Assembly: GCA_035535315.1 (NCBI GenBank)
Contig: DATLQD010000033.1
Span: 1-25,236, forward strand
Reading direction: 5' to 3'
DNA from: DASQGA01 sp035535315
GTDB taxonomy: Bacteria; Actinomycetota; Thermoleophilia; Gaiellales; Gaiellaceae
DNA: 25,236 nucleotides
This document shows, in pieces, positions 7,200 through 15,027 of this stretch. The notes below the pieces were generated by a model, which saw nothing but the letters and a program-made list of their open reading frames with translations, was not told where the DNA came from and searched no databases. Position numbers and translations under genes: made by a program. Every line of letters starts with the position of its first letter. Position 1 is the first letter of the stretch.

Positions 7200-8845
7200 G
7201 AGGGGTAGTGCTTAACGACGGTCAGGCCGTAGCTCCCGCCGGGCCCCCGTGTGAGCTTGACCTCGAGGAAATACCACCCCGCCCGCGGGGCGGTGAAGAC
7301 GATGGCGTCCCGAGCGCGGATCCTCGTCGAGGACGCGAGGCGCGCCTTGCGGGGAGCGCCGTCGAGTTTCTTTGTGTGCGGGCGCCAGAGCACGAGGTCG
7401 GCGTTGGAGCGACTCGGGCTTCGCAGGGTGAAGTTCGCCCGCTGGCCGGCTTGAAGCTCGATGCGGTAGACGTCCCGGTCGTCCTCGTAGCGGTACAGCG
7501 TCGGACGAAGGGCCCGGCGCGTCCCCCTGACGGTCGCCGCACGCGAGCGCGTGTCGTCGTTCGGCTCCAGCCGGTCGCGGGGAGGCGGCGAGCCGACCCT
7601 GCGAATGGTCTCGTCCACGTTCAGGAGGCCATAGCCGGAGCGGCTGTCGTGCCCGGGCTCTCCGATGTCACGGGCGGCTCGCGCGAGGATCGTCGTAAGC
7701 TGACCGGGCCAGAGGTTGAACGGACGGGACTCGGAGAGCGCCAGCGCCGCCGCAGCGGAGACGAGCGGGGCCGAGAACGAGGTTCCCTGCGGATTCCGAT
7801 CCTCGGCGTCGAGCGCACACACCGTCGTGCCCGGCTCGGAGCAGGACGCGTCCGTGAAGGCAAGTGGGAGCGTCGAGACCATGGCCGTACCCGGAGCTGC
7901 GAGATCGAGGTGAACCGCGTCGCGGTTCGAGAAGCGGGGCGTCGTCGTCCCCCGGTTGGTCGCGCCCACCCCGATCACGTGCGGGAGCGCCGCCGGGTAG
8001 TTCGCGTAGCTCTCGGGGCAGATCGCGGCACAGTTCCCGGCCGCGGCCACGATGACGACTCCGTGCCGGGTCGCATAGTCGATCGCTGAACGCTCGAGTT
8101 CCGAGTACGTGTCGAGTCTCGGATTGGTCGGGTTCCGCGGTCCTCCCAGGCTCAGATTGATCACGCTCGCACCCCGGTCGACCGCCCACCGGATCGCCCG
8201 TGCTTCAGCGTCCAGCGGGATCGACCCGCTCTTTCTGACGACCTTGGCGATGAGCAGCTTCCCGGGGAAGGCAACGCCCGCGATCCCGCGACCGTTGTCG
8301 AGAGCAGCCGCAATCTCTCCGGCGACCATGGTCCCGTGCCCGAACGAATCAACGTCGGCACCCGTCGCGACGAAGGTTCGCATCGCCTCGATCCGTCCGG
8401 CGAACTCTGGGTTGGTCGCGTCGATGCCAGAGTCGACCACGGCCACGAGGACCGGCGGAAGCGGTGGAGGCGAGGTGGAGCCTGACCAGAAGTCAAAAGC
8501 GCGGATCGCCTCGAGGTACCACTGGTGCTCGGGCACCGCGAGCGGATCGTTCGGCGTGAAGGAGATCGTGCGGTTCGCTAGCACCGACTCGGCGAACGCA
8601 ACGCCCTGAACACCCTTCGCCGCCGAAAGCGCCGACTCGACGTCCGGGACCGAGATGACCAGGGCCCGGAGCGGCGCGAGGCCGGGAATCTCCGTTCCTC
8701 CGGTGGTCGAGGTCACCTGCGCGGCAACCGTGGCTACATCGGCCTCCGGCTCGAGCCCGACCGAGATGCGCCCGGGGGAAGCCAACCCGCTCCCCGGCGC
8801 CGCCAACGCGGCGCCCAGGACGAGCACGGCGCAAAGCCTCCTCAT
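7196..8845 (-). CDS. Secreted subtilisin-like serine protease (peptidase S8) with C-terminal PPC-like domain
   Basis: 549-residue extracellular protease. ATG at 8845 is chosen because it begins a clean signal peptide (MRRLCAVLVLGAALAAPGSG) and overlaps the upstream SpoIID stop as ATGA; the open frame further upstream lacks any signal. A pro-region (about 25-100) with inhibitor-I9-like character, GGTEIPGLAPLRALVISVPD, precedes the catalytic domain. The triad is complete: Asp138 (VAVVDSGID), His170 (FGHGTMVAG) and Ser356 (GTSFSAP), with oxyanion Asn271 (AAAGN). Two Cys pairs near NCAAIC and SCSEPGTTVC may form disulfides. The last 130 residues begin RLEPNDD and include DRDVYRIELQAGQRANFTL, resembling bacterial pre-peptidase C-terminal (PPC) beta-sandwich domains that often bind substrate or are trimmed. 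There is no LPXTG anchor or C-terminal membrane segment, so it is probably released. Coupling to SpoIID suggests a shared envelope task. Confidence 0.93.
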   Translation of the reverse strand: MRRLCAVLVLGAALAAPGSGLASPGRISVGLEPEADVATVAAQVTSTTGGTEIPGLAPLRALVISVPDVESALSAAKGVQGVAFAESVLANRTISFTPNDPLAVPEHQWYLEAIRAFDFWSGSTSPPPLPPVLVAVVDSGIDATNPEFAGRIEAMRTFVATGADVDSFGHGTMVAGEIAAALDNGRGIAGVAFPGKLLIAKVVRKSGSIPLDAEARAIRWAVDRGASVINLSLGGPRNPTNPRLDTYSELERSAIDYATRHGVVIVAAAGNCAAICPESYANYPAALPHVIGVGATNRGTTTPRFSNRDAVHLDLAAPGTAMVSTLPLAFTDASCSEPGTTVCALDAEDRNPQGTSFSAPLVSAAAALALSESRPFNLWPGQLTTILARAARDIGEPGHDSRSGYGLLNVDETIRRVGSPPPRDRLEPNDDTRSRAATVRGTRRALRPTLYRYEDDRDVYRIELQAGQRANFTLRSPSRSNADLVLWRPHTKKLDGAPRKARLASSTRIRARDAIVFTAPRAGWYFLEVKLTRGPGGSYGLTVVKHYPS

Positions 8846-10434
8846 TCGGAGACGAAGTGAAGCAAAGGCGTGCGACCGAGTGTGAGCCGGGAGCCCAGCG
8901 TGGCGACTCCCCGGTAGACCCCCGGACGAAGTGCGACGCGGATCGAGAACTCGCCGCTCGCCCTGGTCCGACCCTTCGCCACCGACAGCCAGCGGGTCCC
9001 CGACCTGCGCTGGATCACGACGGTCGCGCGGGGCCGAGACGGCCGGACGATCCCCGCGAGCCGAGATGAGTCGGTGACCTCGTAGAAGTTGACCTTGGCG
9101 ATTACGAGCACGCGCACCGGCCGGCCGACCCCCCGCTTCGACGCGATCCTGTAGACCGTGGCCACCCGCGGCCGAACGTTCGTGGCGAACGTCCCGTCGG
9201 CCGCCGGCGTCAGATCCCGCAAGCGTGCCCACGAGCCGCCCTCGGGCTTTCGCTCGAGCCAGGCCTTGCCCACCTGACGAACAAGCCCGGTCAGCTTCGT
9301 CCGGCTGCCGAGCGAGACCTGGCGCTGCGCCGTCTTCAAATCCATGACACCGATGCGGAACCACGTCGAGCGAAGCCCGAGCGCGACCTTGAAGGTGGAA
9401 GCCGAGATGGATGTCGGGCCGGTCGATCCCTTTGCGAGCACCTCGTCGACGCGGCGTGACGCGTTGACCGTCGTCTTCAGGTCGAGCAGCCGCCCCGCGA
9501 CGCTCGACCCAAGCTCGGCATCTAAGGCCGCCCGGCTGTACCGGAACGGGCCCCAGTTGTGGTACGGAGAGATGGAGTCGTACGGATCGGGCACCGAAAC
9601 GAGGTAGGGGTTCGGCGCGGCGCCGGCCCACACGTCCTGCACTGCCGCCGTGCGCCCACCCGAGGTCGAGTGGAAGAACGTCCAGGCCACGACCCCGTCG
9701 TAGGTGCGGATCTCGGCCGCCGTGTCCGAGATGGCCACATTCGTCCTCGGATCCTCGGCGACGACGCCGCCGTACACCTGGCTCCTCGTGTCATCAAAAA
9801 GATCGTAGGAGCCGGTGGGCTTTTTACTCGCGAGCGCGTACGAGCGCGCGGCCACTGCCTGCACCTTGAGGGCCTCCGGCGACCAGCGCGCAGGCATTTC
9901 CCAGGGTACGACACCGGAGAGATAGCTCTCGAGTCCGACGTTGTTGACGACCGAGAGTGTCCCTCCGGCCAGGAGGATCGTCAACGAACCGCGGTACTCC
10001 CTGCCCCCCAACGCGACGAACCCCGAGCCGGGGATGACCCGCACCGGGCTCGTCAACGTCTGAACGTTGCCGTTGATCGTCAGCTTCAGACCTGTTCCGA
10101 GCGTTCGCGTGCCGGCCGGAAGTGTCCAGCTCTTCCCCGCGCCATCCTCCACCGTGAAGGGTGCCGTCGAGCCGAAACCGACCGAGAACCGCCCCGAGTC
10201 CAGGAGAACCCGGACGCCGCTGATGGGAGTCTGAGCCGCCTGCGTGCCCGGGTAGTAGTGGTCGAGAATCTGGGTGTACGTCCACCCATGCTGCGCGAAG
10301 CCGTAGGCGCCGTACTGCGGCATGCCGATCCCGTGCCCCCAGCCGTGGCCCGTCACGAAGAAGACCGGCGTCGCCAAGGCACTCGGTGCGAAACCGAGCA
10401 CGACAAGAACGACTGCGATGAAAGTGCGTTGCAT
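8842..10434 (-). CDS. SpoIID/LytB-domain secreted protein with N-terminal QYG motif and C-terminal Ig-like repeats
   Basis: 530-residue exported protein. Residues 1-21 form a signal peptide ending ALA. SpoIID is a peptidoglycan-stripping lytic enzyme in sporulation, and related LytB proteins enhance amidases. The core is clear: LESYLSGVVPWEMPARWSPE with Glu179 at the position of the SpoIID catalytic Glu, QAVAARSYAL (192-201), DTRSQVYGG and FFHSTSGGRT. Unusually, the signature GHGWGHGIGMPQYGAYG plus ILDHYYPGT, which closes classical SpoIID domains, lies at residues 29-64, directly after the signal peptide, so the domain order appears permuted. The C-terminal 200 residues contain two similar beta-sandwich repeats (LTGLVRQVGKAWLERKPEGG and LAGIVRPSRPRATVVIQRRS), likely Ig-like spacers or ligand binders. 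No Shine-Dalgarno is seen before ATG 10434. The protease gene follows with a 4-base overlap. Sporulation need not be implied. Confidence 0.9.
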   Translation of the reverse strand: MQRTFIAVVLVVLGFAPSALATPVFFVTGHGWGHGIGMPQYGAYGFAQHGWTYTQILDHYYPGTQAAQTPISGVRVLLDSGRFSVGFGSTAPFTVEDGAGKSWTLPAGTRTLGTGLKLTINGNVQTLTSPVRVIPGSGFVALGGREYRGSLTILLAGGTLSVVNNVGLESYLSGVVPWEMPARWSPEALKVQAVAARSYALASKKPTGSYDLFDDTRSQVYGGVVAEDPRTNVAISDTAAEIRTYDGVVAWTFFHSTSGGRTAAVQDVWAGAAPNPYLVSVPDPYDSISPYHNWGPFRYSRAALDAELGSSVAGRLLDLKTTVNASRRVDEVLAKGSTGPTSISASTFKVALGLRSTWFRIGVMDLKTAQRQVSLGSRTKLTGLVRQVGKAWLERKPEGGSWARLRDLTPAADGTFATNVRPRVATVYRIASKRGVGRPVRVLVIAKVNFYEVTDSSRLAGIVRPSRPRATVVIQRRSGTRWLSVAKGRTRASGEFSIRVALRPGVYRGVATLGSRLTLGRTPLLHFVSE

Positions 10435-10570
10435 AGGACGAACGGTCTAGACCCCTGGCTTACTAACGAAAAGTAGCCGAACGTCGTAAGGATTGCTTGA
10501 ATCTTTCGGGCGGCAGGGCGCGTTCATCCTGGGTTTGGGTCCGGCTCGTCGCGGCTAGGACAGAGGGGTC

Positions 10571-11974
10571 GTGGCGAGAGCGTCGGTCAAGCTCCCGTCC
10601 CGCTATGCCGGGGCTCGCCTAATCGGTCACGGCGGCATGGGGGACATCTATCTTGCCGAGGACACGGTCCTCGGCCGTCAGGTTGCCGTGAAAGTGCTCG
10701 ACGAGCGCTTTGCGAAGGATCCCGACGTGACGAAGCGGTTCACCCGCGAGGCCCTCGCTGCGGCGAAGCTGTCGGGTCATCACAACATCGTCATGATCTT
10801 CGACGTCGACGAGTGCGACGGCCGTCCGATGATCGTCATGGAGTACCTGCCGGGCGGAACCGTGGCCGACCGGGCGCGCGAGGGGCGGGTCGACCGTGAG
10901 GAAGCACTTGACTGGCTCGAGCAGACCGCGGCCGCCCTGGACGACGCGCATCAGGCCGGAATCGTTCACCGGGACGTCAAGCCGGCGAACCTCCTCCTCG
11001 ACGAGCGAAACGAGGTGCACGTGGGCGACTTCGGCATCGCCCGCATCGCCGACGAATCAGGCGCGGGGCTCACGGTTGCGGGCACGGTACTCGGGACGGC
11101 CGGCTACCTCTCGCCGGAGCAGGCACGCGGTGAGCCGGCGACACATGCGAGCGACATCTACGGGCTCGGCGTGGTCGCGTACGAGCTCCTCACCGGCGGC
11201 CGGCCCTTCGAAGGCGGCTCGTCGACCGAGGAGGCAGCGGCGCACATTCACCAACCCGTCCCGCCGGCTTCGGAGCGCGGAGTCGGTCTGCCACGTTCCG
11301 TCGACCGCGTCTTCGAACGTGCCCTCGCCAAGGAAGGTGCGCATCGCTACCCAAGCGCCCGCGAGCTCGTCGAGGATCTCCGCGCATCGCTCGAGCCGGA
11401 AGACGAGCCGACGCGAATTCGCACCGCCCCGGTTCCTTACTCCCGCAACCGCGCTCGACCCGAGCGAGGCCGTTCGACGGTGCCGATCCTGCTCGGCACG
11501 CTCGCACTGGCGGCGCTGGCCGCGGGCGGCCTCATGGCCGCAGTCATGACGAGCAACGACGACCCTGGGCCATCCGTCGTCACGGAGAACGTCACGCGAA
11601 CGCAGGGAGGGACGACGGCCACGACAGAGGTCACCGTCACCGAGCAGACGCCGACGACCGCGTCCGCGACGGCGGCGGCCGGGGGCGGCGGTGGCGGGGG
11701 CAAGCTCTCCTACGAGGAAGCAAAAGAGCTCACAGACGAGGCAACTGCGCTGATGCGGCAGAGTGACTACGCGGGCGCGCTGCCGCTCGCCGAGCGGGCG
11801 TACAAGAGTCTTCGCGGCAGCGGCGACATCTACGAGGCCTACGCGGCCTACAACGCCGGGAAATCGCTCATAGAGCTCGGCGACTGCAAGAAGGGGCTCA
11901 AGTACCTGGATGCATCCGAGGCCATCCAGGGAAGCCGAAGCGAGATTCGCGAAGCGCGCGCGCAGTGCGGCTGA
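10571..11974 (+). CDS. PknB-type transmembrane Ser/Thr protein kinase with TPR-like extracytoplasmic domain
   Basis: 467-residue receptor-like kinase. The GTG start at 10571 follows AGAGGGG closely and precedes the first kinase strand. All Hanks motifs are present: glycine loop GHGGMGDIYLA (19-29), Lys41 in VAVKVL, Glu60, catalytic Asp135 in HRDVKPANLLL, DFG (153-155), activation-segment Thr residues in TVAGTVLGTAGYL and SPEQARG (181-187). After a juxtamembrane region rich in Arg and Pro, a single membrane helix (about 303-326) leads to an outer part. This is a Thr/Gly-rich linker with a run of seven glycines, then about 80 helical residues of TPR character (EATALMRQSDYAGALPLAER, AYNAGKSLIELGDCKKGLKY). 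It lacks the PASTA repeats that bind muropeptides in PknB, so its signal is probably different. It is divergent from SpoIID with 136 bases between them, and ends one base from the stop of rfbB. Confidence 0.93.
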   Translation: MARASVKLPSRYAGARLIGHGGMGDIYLAEDTVLGRQVAVKVLDERFAKDPDVTKRFTREALAAAKLSGHHNIVMIFDVDECDGRPMIVMEYLPGGTVADRAREGRVDREEALDWLEQTAAALDDAHQAGIVHRDVKPANLLLDERNEVHVGDFGIARIADESGAGLTVAGTVLGTAGYLSPEQARGEPATHASDIYGLGVVAYELLTGGRPFEGGSSTEEAAAHIHQPVPPASERGVGLPRSVDRVFERALAKEGAHRYPSARELVEDLRASLEPEDEPTRIRTAPVPYSRNRARPERGRSTVPILLGTLALAALAAGGLMAAVMTSNDDPGPSVVTENVTRTQGGTTATTEVTVTEQTPTTASATAAAGGGGGGGKLSYEEAKELTDEATALMRQSDYAGALPLAERAYKSLRGSGDIYEAYAAYNAGKSLIELGDCKKGLKYLDASEAIQGSRSEIREARAQCG

Positions 11975-11975
11975 G

Positions 11976-12971
11976 CTAGGAGGGCCTAGCCAGGCGCTCG
12001 CCGTACTGGCGGCGGTAGTACTCGCGGTACTCGTCAGACTTGAGCCGCTCCCACCAGTCGCGCCGGTCGCGGTACCAGGCGATGGTGTCCGCAAGCCCGC
12101 CCTCAAAGCCCCGCTCGGGTTGCCAGCCAAGGTTCGTGAGCTTCGACGAGTTCAGGGCATAGCGCCTGTCATGGCCGGGGCGGTCCTCGACGTGCCGAAG
12201 CAGCGACCCGTCGGCGCCTGTCAGCTCGAGGATCTTGTGCGCCACCTCGAGGTTCTCACGCTGGTCTCCCGCCCCGACGTTGTAGATCTCGCCGGCCGTC
12301 CCTTTGCGGAGAACGAGCTCGATCGCGACGGCATGGTCTTCCACGTGAAGCCAGTCTCGAGCCTGGCGGCCGTCGCCGTAGAGAGGGAGCGCCTCGCCGT
12401 CGAGGGCGTTCGTGACGAAGAGCGGCACAAGCTTTTCCGGATACTGGTTCGGGCCGTAGGTGTTCGAGCCGCGCGTGATCGACGCGTTCAGGCCGTACGT
12501 TCGGACGTAGGCGAGCACCTGGAGGTCGCCCCCGGCTTTCGAGGCCGAGTACGGGCTCGAGGGCCGGACGGGATCCTCCTCCATCGACTCAACGCCGGCC
12601 GGCACGTCTCCGTACACCTCGTCAGTCGACACCTGCACGAATCGCGTCCCCCGCGCTCGAGCCCAGTCCAGCAAGACGTGCGTCCCGACGACGTCGGTCT
12701 GGATGAAGTCGCCCGCCTCGAGGATGGAGCGATCGACGTGCGTCTCCGCTGCCAGGTTCACGACAGCGTCACACCCCTCGCCTGCGCGAGCGACCGCGTC
12801 ACGGTCGGCGATGTCCCCCTCATGGAACTCGTGCGGGACGTCGGCGAGGTTCTCCCGGTTACCCGAGTAGGTCAGCTTGTCGAGGACGACGACGGCGTCA
12901 CCTGCCGCCGCTAAGCGGCGGGCGACGTGGCTGCCGATGAACCCGCAGGCTCCCGTGACGAGGACGCGCAC
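11976..12971 (-). CDS. rfbB: dTDP-glucose 4,6-dehydratase
   Basis: Second step of dTDP-L-rhamnose synthesis: dTDP-glucose to dTDP-4-keto-6-deoxyglucose, with bound NAD+. At 331 residues it is the usual size. The short-chain dehydrogenase signatures are complete: GACGFIGSH (7-15), the catalytic triad Thr116-Asp117-Glu118 in STDEVYGD, and YSASKAGGD with Tyr141 and Lys145. TRGSNTYGPNQYPEKLVPLF and YNVGAGDQREN are typical of RfbB/RmlB. The GTG start at 12971 is used; the ATG at 12979 is in another frame. It is the last gene of rfbA-C-D-B, 22 bases after the rfbD stop. Its TAG stop (11976-11978) is one base from the stop of the convergent kinase gene, leaving no room for a separate terminator. Confidence 0.95.
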   Translation of the reverse strand: MRVLVTGACGFIGSHVARRLAAAGDAVVVLDKLTYSGNRENLADVPHEFHEGDIADRDAVARAGEGCDAVVNLAAETHVDRSILEAGDFIQTDVVGTHVLLDWARARGTRFVQVSTDEVYGDVPAGVESMEEDPVRPSSPYSASKAGGDLQVLAYVRTYGLNASITRGSNTYGPNQYPEKLVPLFVTNALDGEALPLYGDGRQARDWLHVEDHAVAIELVLRKGTAGEIYNVGAGDQRENLEVAHKILELTGADGSLLRHVEDRPGHDRRYALNSSKLTNLGWQPERGFEGGLADTIAWYRDRRDWWERLKSDEYREYYRRQYGERLARPS

Positions 12972-12993
12972 GGCGCCATGCTAGTTCGCGGCC

Positions 12994-13827
12994 CTAGCCC
13001 ATGGCCTCCAGGCAGGCGCGTAGGCCCTCCCGCCAGTGCGGGAGCGTCGGGGCGTGCGGACGTTCGCTGCGCAGGACCGAGTAGGCGGGGCGCGGAGCGG
13101 GGCGGGCGAGCTCCGCCGTGGTGACGGGAACAACGCGGCAGCGAACGCCGGCCTCCTCGAAGATGGCTTCGGCGAACCCGGCCCAGGTGCACTCGCCCCC
13201 CGCGGCCAGGTGCCAGATCCCTCGGTCCCGGCTCACGAGGTCGTCCACGGCAAGAGCCAGGTGGGCCGTGTATGTGGGAGAGCCGCGCTGGTCCGCGACA
13301 ACCCGCACTTCGTCCCGCTCCTCGGCCAGCCGCAGCATCGTCCGAAGGAAGTTCTTACTGGTTGGCCCGAAGAGCCAGGAGGTGCGGACGACCCACGCGT
13401 CCTCTCCCGCGGCGGCCTCTCCGTGCAGCTTTGACCGGCCGTAGGCCGACTGCGGGTTCGCCGCATCCGACTCGACATAGGGCTCCCGTTTGCGTCCATC
13501 GAAGACGTAGTCGCTCGAGAAATAGACGAGCGGCGCGCCGAGCTCGGCGACGTTCGCGGTGCCGCCGACGTTGACTGCCGCAGCCCCCTGTGGATCGTCC
13601 TCGGCCCCGTCGACATCTGTCCAGGCGGCCGCGTGGAGCGCCAGGTCCGGTACCGCGAGGCTCGCGGGCGCCGGGAGGGTGACGTCCCACTCCTCATGGT
13701 CGAGGGCGACCACGTCGTCGGCGGCGAACGCCTCACGGAGGGCGGAGCCGAGCTGGCCTCCGGCACCCGTGATCAGGATCCGTCGGCGGCGTCCCGCGCG
13801 GAGAGCGTCGGCTTGTCCGTGCTCCAT
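12994..13827 (-). CDS. rfbD: dTDP-4-dehydrorhamnose reductase
   Basis: Final step of dTDP-L-rhamnose synthesis: NAD(P)H-dependent reduction of dTDP-4-keto-L-rhamnose. The 277 residues include ILITGAGGQLGSAL (17-30), a short-chain dehydrogenase nucleotide-binding loop, HAAAWTDVDGAE (65-76), FSSDYVFDG (103-111), and Tyr129/Lys133 in SAYGRSKLHGE. GSPTYTAHLA and ARPAPRPAYSVL are typical of RfbD. The ATG start at 13827 overlaps the end of rfbC by 55 bases and gives a 15-residue basic lead before ILITG. No ATG, GTG or TTG lies between it and the Rossmann strand, so the long overlap is probably real unless a CTG codon is used. It is the third gene of the rhamnose operon. Confidence 0.93.
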   Translation of the reverse strand: MEHGQADALRAGRRRRILITGAGGQLGSALREAFAADDVVALDHEEWDVTLPAPASLAVPDLALHAAAWTDVDGAEDDPQGAAAVNVGGTANVAELGAPLVYFSSDYVFDGRKREPYVESDAANPQSAYGRSKLHGEAAAGEDAWVVRTSWLFGPTSKNFLRTMLRLAEERDEVRVVADQRGSPTYTAHLALAVDDLVSRDRGIWHLAAGGECTWAGFAEAIFEEAGVRCRVVPVTTAELARPAPRPAYSVLRSERPHAPTLPHWREGLRACLEAMG

Positions 13828-14240
13828 AGATGCCTGACCCGCGGATCGTCCCAGGGGACGTTGTGCTCGTCTGGGTCGGAAGAGTCGTACTCCTCGGTGA
13901 CGTGGTAACAGAAGAGGAGGTCACTCAGAGCCTCGAACCCGTGGGCATAGTGCCCGGGTATGTAGAGGCCAACCGGATTCTCTTCGCCAATGTCCTCGGT
14001 GAACACGTCCCCGGCGGCCCGGTCGAGGACGACGACACGCGCAGTCCCGGTTAGACAGGCGAAAAGGTCGTCCTGCTCTCGCTCGTGAAAGTGCAACCCT
14101 CGGATGACGCCGCGCCGCGAGAAGGAAACGTTTGTCTGGACGGTTCGCTTCGGCAGGAGGCTCTCGCGCCGGACTTCGAGCAACCACCCTCGCTCGTCGG
14201 CGAGGTACCGAAGCGGCAATCGGATCATCCCCTCGAGCAT
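13773..14240 (-). CDS. rfbC: dTDP-4-dehydrorhamnose 3,5-epimerase family protein
   Basis: A cupin epimerase expected to invert C3 and C5 of dTDP-4-keto-6-deoxyglucose. At 155 residues it is shorter than classical RmlC (about 180) and rather divergent. Conserved elements are TNVSFSRRGVIRGLHFH with His50, the usual general base, and VVLDRAAGD and IPGHYAHGF with His100. CYHVTEEYDSSDPDEHNVPWDDP provides Tyr118 as the probable acid and the terminal WDDP. ATG 14240 directly abuts the rfbA stop (TAA at 14241-14243); a second Met four codons on is an alternative start. The neighbouring rfbA, rfbD and rfbB leave little doubt about the pathway, but a 3- or 5-only epimerase or WxcM-like activity cannot be excluded from sequence alone. 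Confidence 0.87.
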   Translation of the reverse strand: MLEGMIRLPLRYLADERGWLLEVRRESLLPKRTVQTNVSFSRRGVIRGLHFHEREQDDLFACLTGTARVVVLDRAAGDVFTEDIGEENPVGLYIPGHYAHGFEALSDLLFCYHVTEEYDSSDPDEHNVPWDDPRVRHLWSTDKPTLSARDAADGS

Positions 14241-14987
14241 TTAGGCGGCCCGGTTCGCGCCGTGCGTCCGCACGAAGTCGTTGACCGAGTAGTAGGCGTC
14301 GATCGACTCCCCGGCGTCGCCCCAGAACCCCTCGAGAATGTCGTACTGCATGGCTCCCCGCTCGACGTAGTGGTTGTTCACGTCGGTAATCTCGAGCTCC
14401 CCGCGGTCGGAGGGTTCGAGCGTCGAAATGACCTCGAACACGGTCGGGTCGTAGAAGTAGACGCCCGTGACAGCGTAGGTACTCGGCGGCTCCTCCGGCT
14501 TCTCGACGATGCGCCGCACGACGCCTGCGTCGTCCAGCTCCGGGACCCCCAGATGCTGAAGGTGCCCCGGCTCCTCGACCCGGGAAAGGATGATTCTGGC
14601 GCCCAGCTCCTGGGCTTCGAAGCTCCCGACCGCGGACGCGAGCGAGCGCTCGAACACGTTGTCCGCGAGCATGACGACGACGCGGTCGTCGCCCACGAAC
14701 CGCTGCGCGAGCCCGAGGGCTTCGGCGATCCCTCCGGCCTCTTCCTGGTAGCCGTAGGAAAGCCGCTCGATCCCGTACTCGTGGCCGTTCCCGAGCAGCC
14801 TCAGGAACTCGCCCGCATGCGTCCCGCCCGTGACGAGCATGAGCTCGTCGACGCCGGACTGGACGAGAGCTTCGATCGCGTAGGACACCATCGGACGGTC
14901 GTAGATGGGCAGGAGGTGCTTGTTCGTGATCCGCGTCAACGGGTGGAGCCGTGTGCCGCTACCGCCTGCGAGGATGACGCCCTTCAC
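14241..14987 (-). CDS. rfbA: Glucose-1-phosphate thymidylyltransferase (short form)
   Basis: First step of dTDP-L-rhamnose synthesis: dTTP plus glucose-1-phosphate gives dTDP-glucose and pyrophosphate. The 248 residues show VILAGGSGTRLHPLTRITNK (4-23), PIYDRPMVSYAIEAL, YQEEAGGIAEALGLA (80-94), LADNVF with metal-binding Asp109, VEKPEEPPS, TGVYFYDP and ELEITDVNNHY. All are nucleotidyltransferase signatures of the RmlA group. It is about 45 residues shorter than the tetrameric enterobacterial RfbA, lacking the C-terminal regulatory extension, so feedback inhibition by dTDP-rhamnose may differ. It begins with GTG at 14987, with GCGGGG just upstream as a plausible ribosome-binding site. It is first in the operon, and its promoter should lie in the 40 bases shared with the divergent small gene at 15028. 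Confidence 0.93.
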   Translation of the reverse strand: MKGVILAGGSGTRLHPLTRITNKHLLPIYDRPMVSYAIEALVQSGVDELMLVTGGTHAGEFLRLLGNGHEYGIERLSYGYQEEAGGIAEALGLAQRFVGDDRVVVMLADNVFERSLASAVGSFEAQELGARIILSRVEEPGHLQHLGVPELDDAGVVRRIVEKPEEPPSTYAVTGVYFYDPTVFEVISTLEPSDRGELEITDVNNHYVERGAMQYDILEGFWGDAGESIDAYYSVNDFVRTHGANRAA

Positions 14988-15027
14988 GGCCCCGCATGCT
15001 ACTTCGGAGACGATCTAGACTGGGGTC

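Noticed and set aside
6782..8089. A 435-codon plus-strand frame across the acyltransferase and protease
   Set aside because: It spans two opposed real genes and is Arg/Gly/Ala-rich without any domain.
8846..9631. Upstream extension of the protease frame to give 811 residues
   Set aside because: The extension overlaps the SpoIID gene in another frame, lacks domain features, and would bury the signal peptide that starts at ATG 8845.
9559..10476. A 305-codon plus-strand frame opposite SpoIID
   Set aside because: No motif; the minus strand encodes the well-supported SpoIID core and signal peptide.
11910..12914. A 334-codon plus-strand frame opposite rfbB
   Set aside because: Antisense shadow of a textbook RfbB with all catalytic residues.
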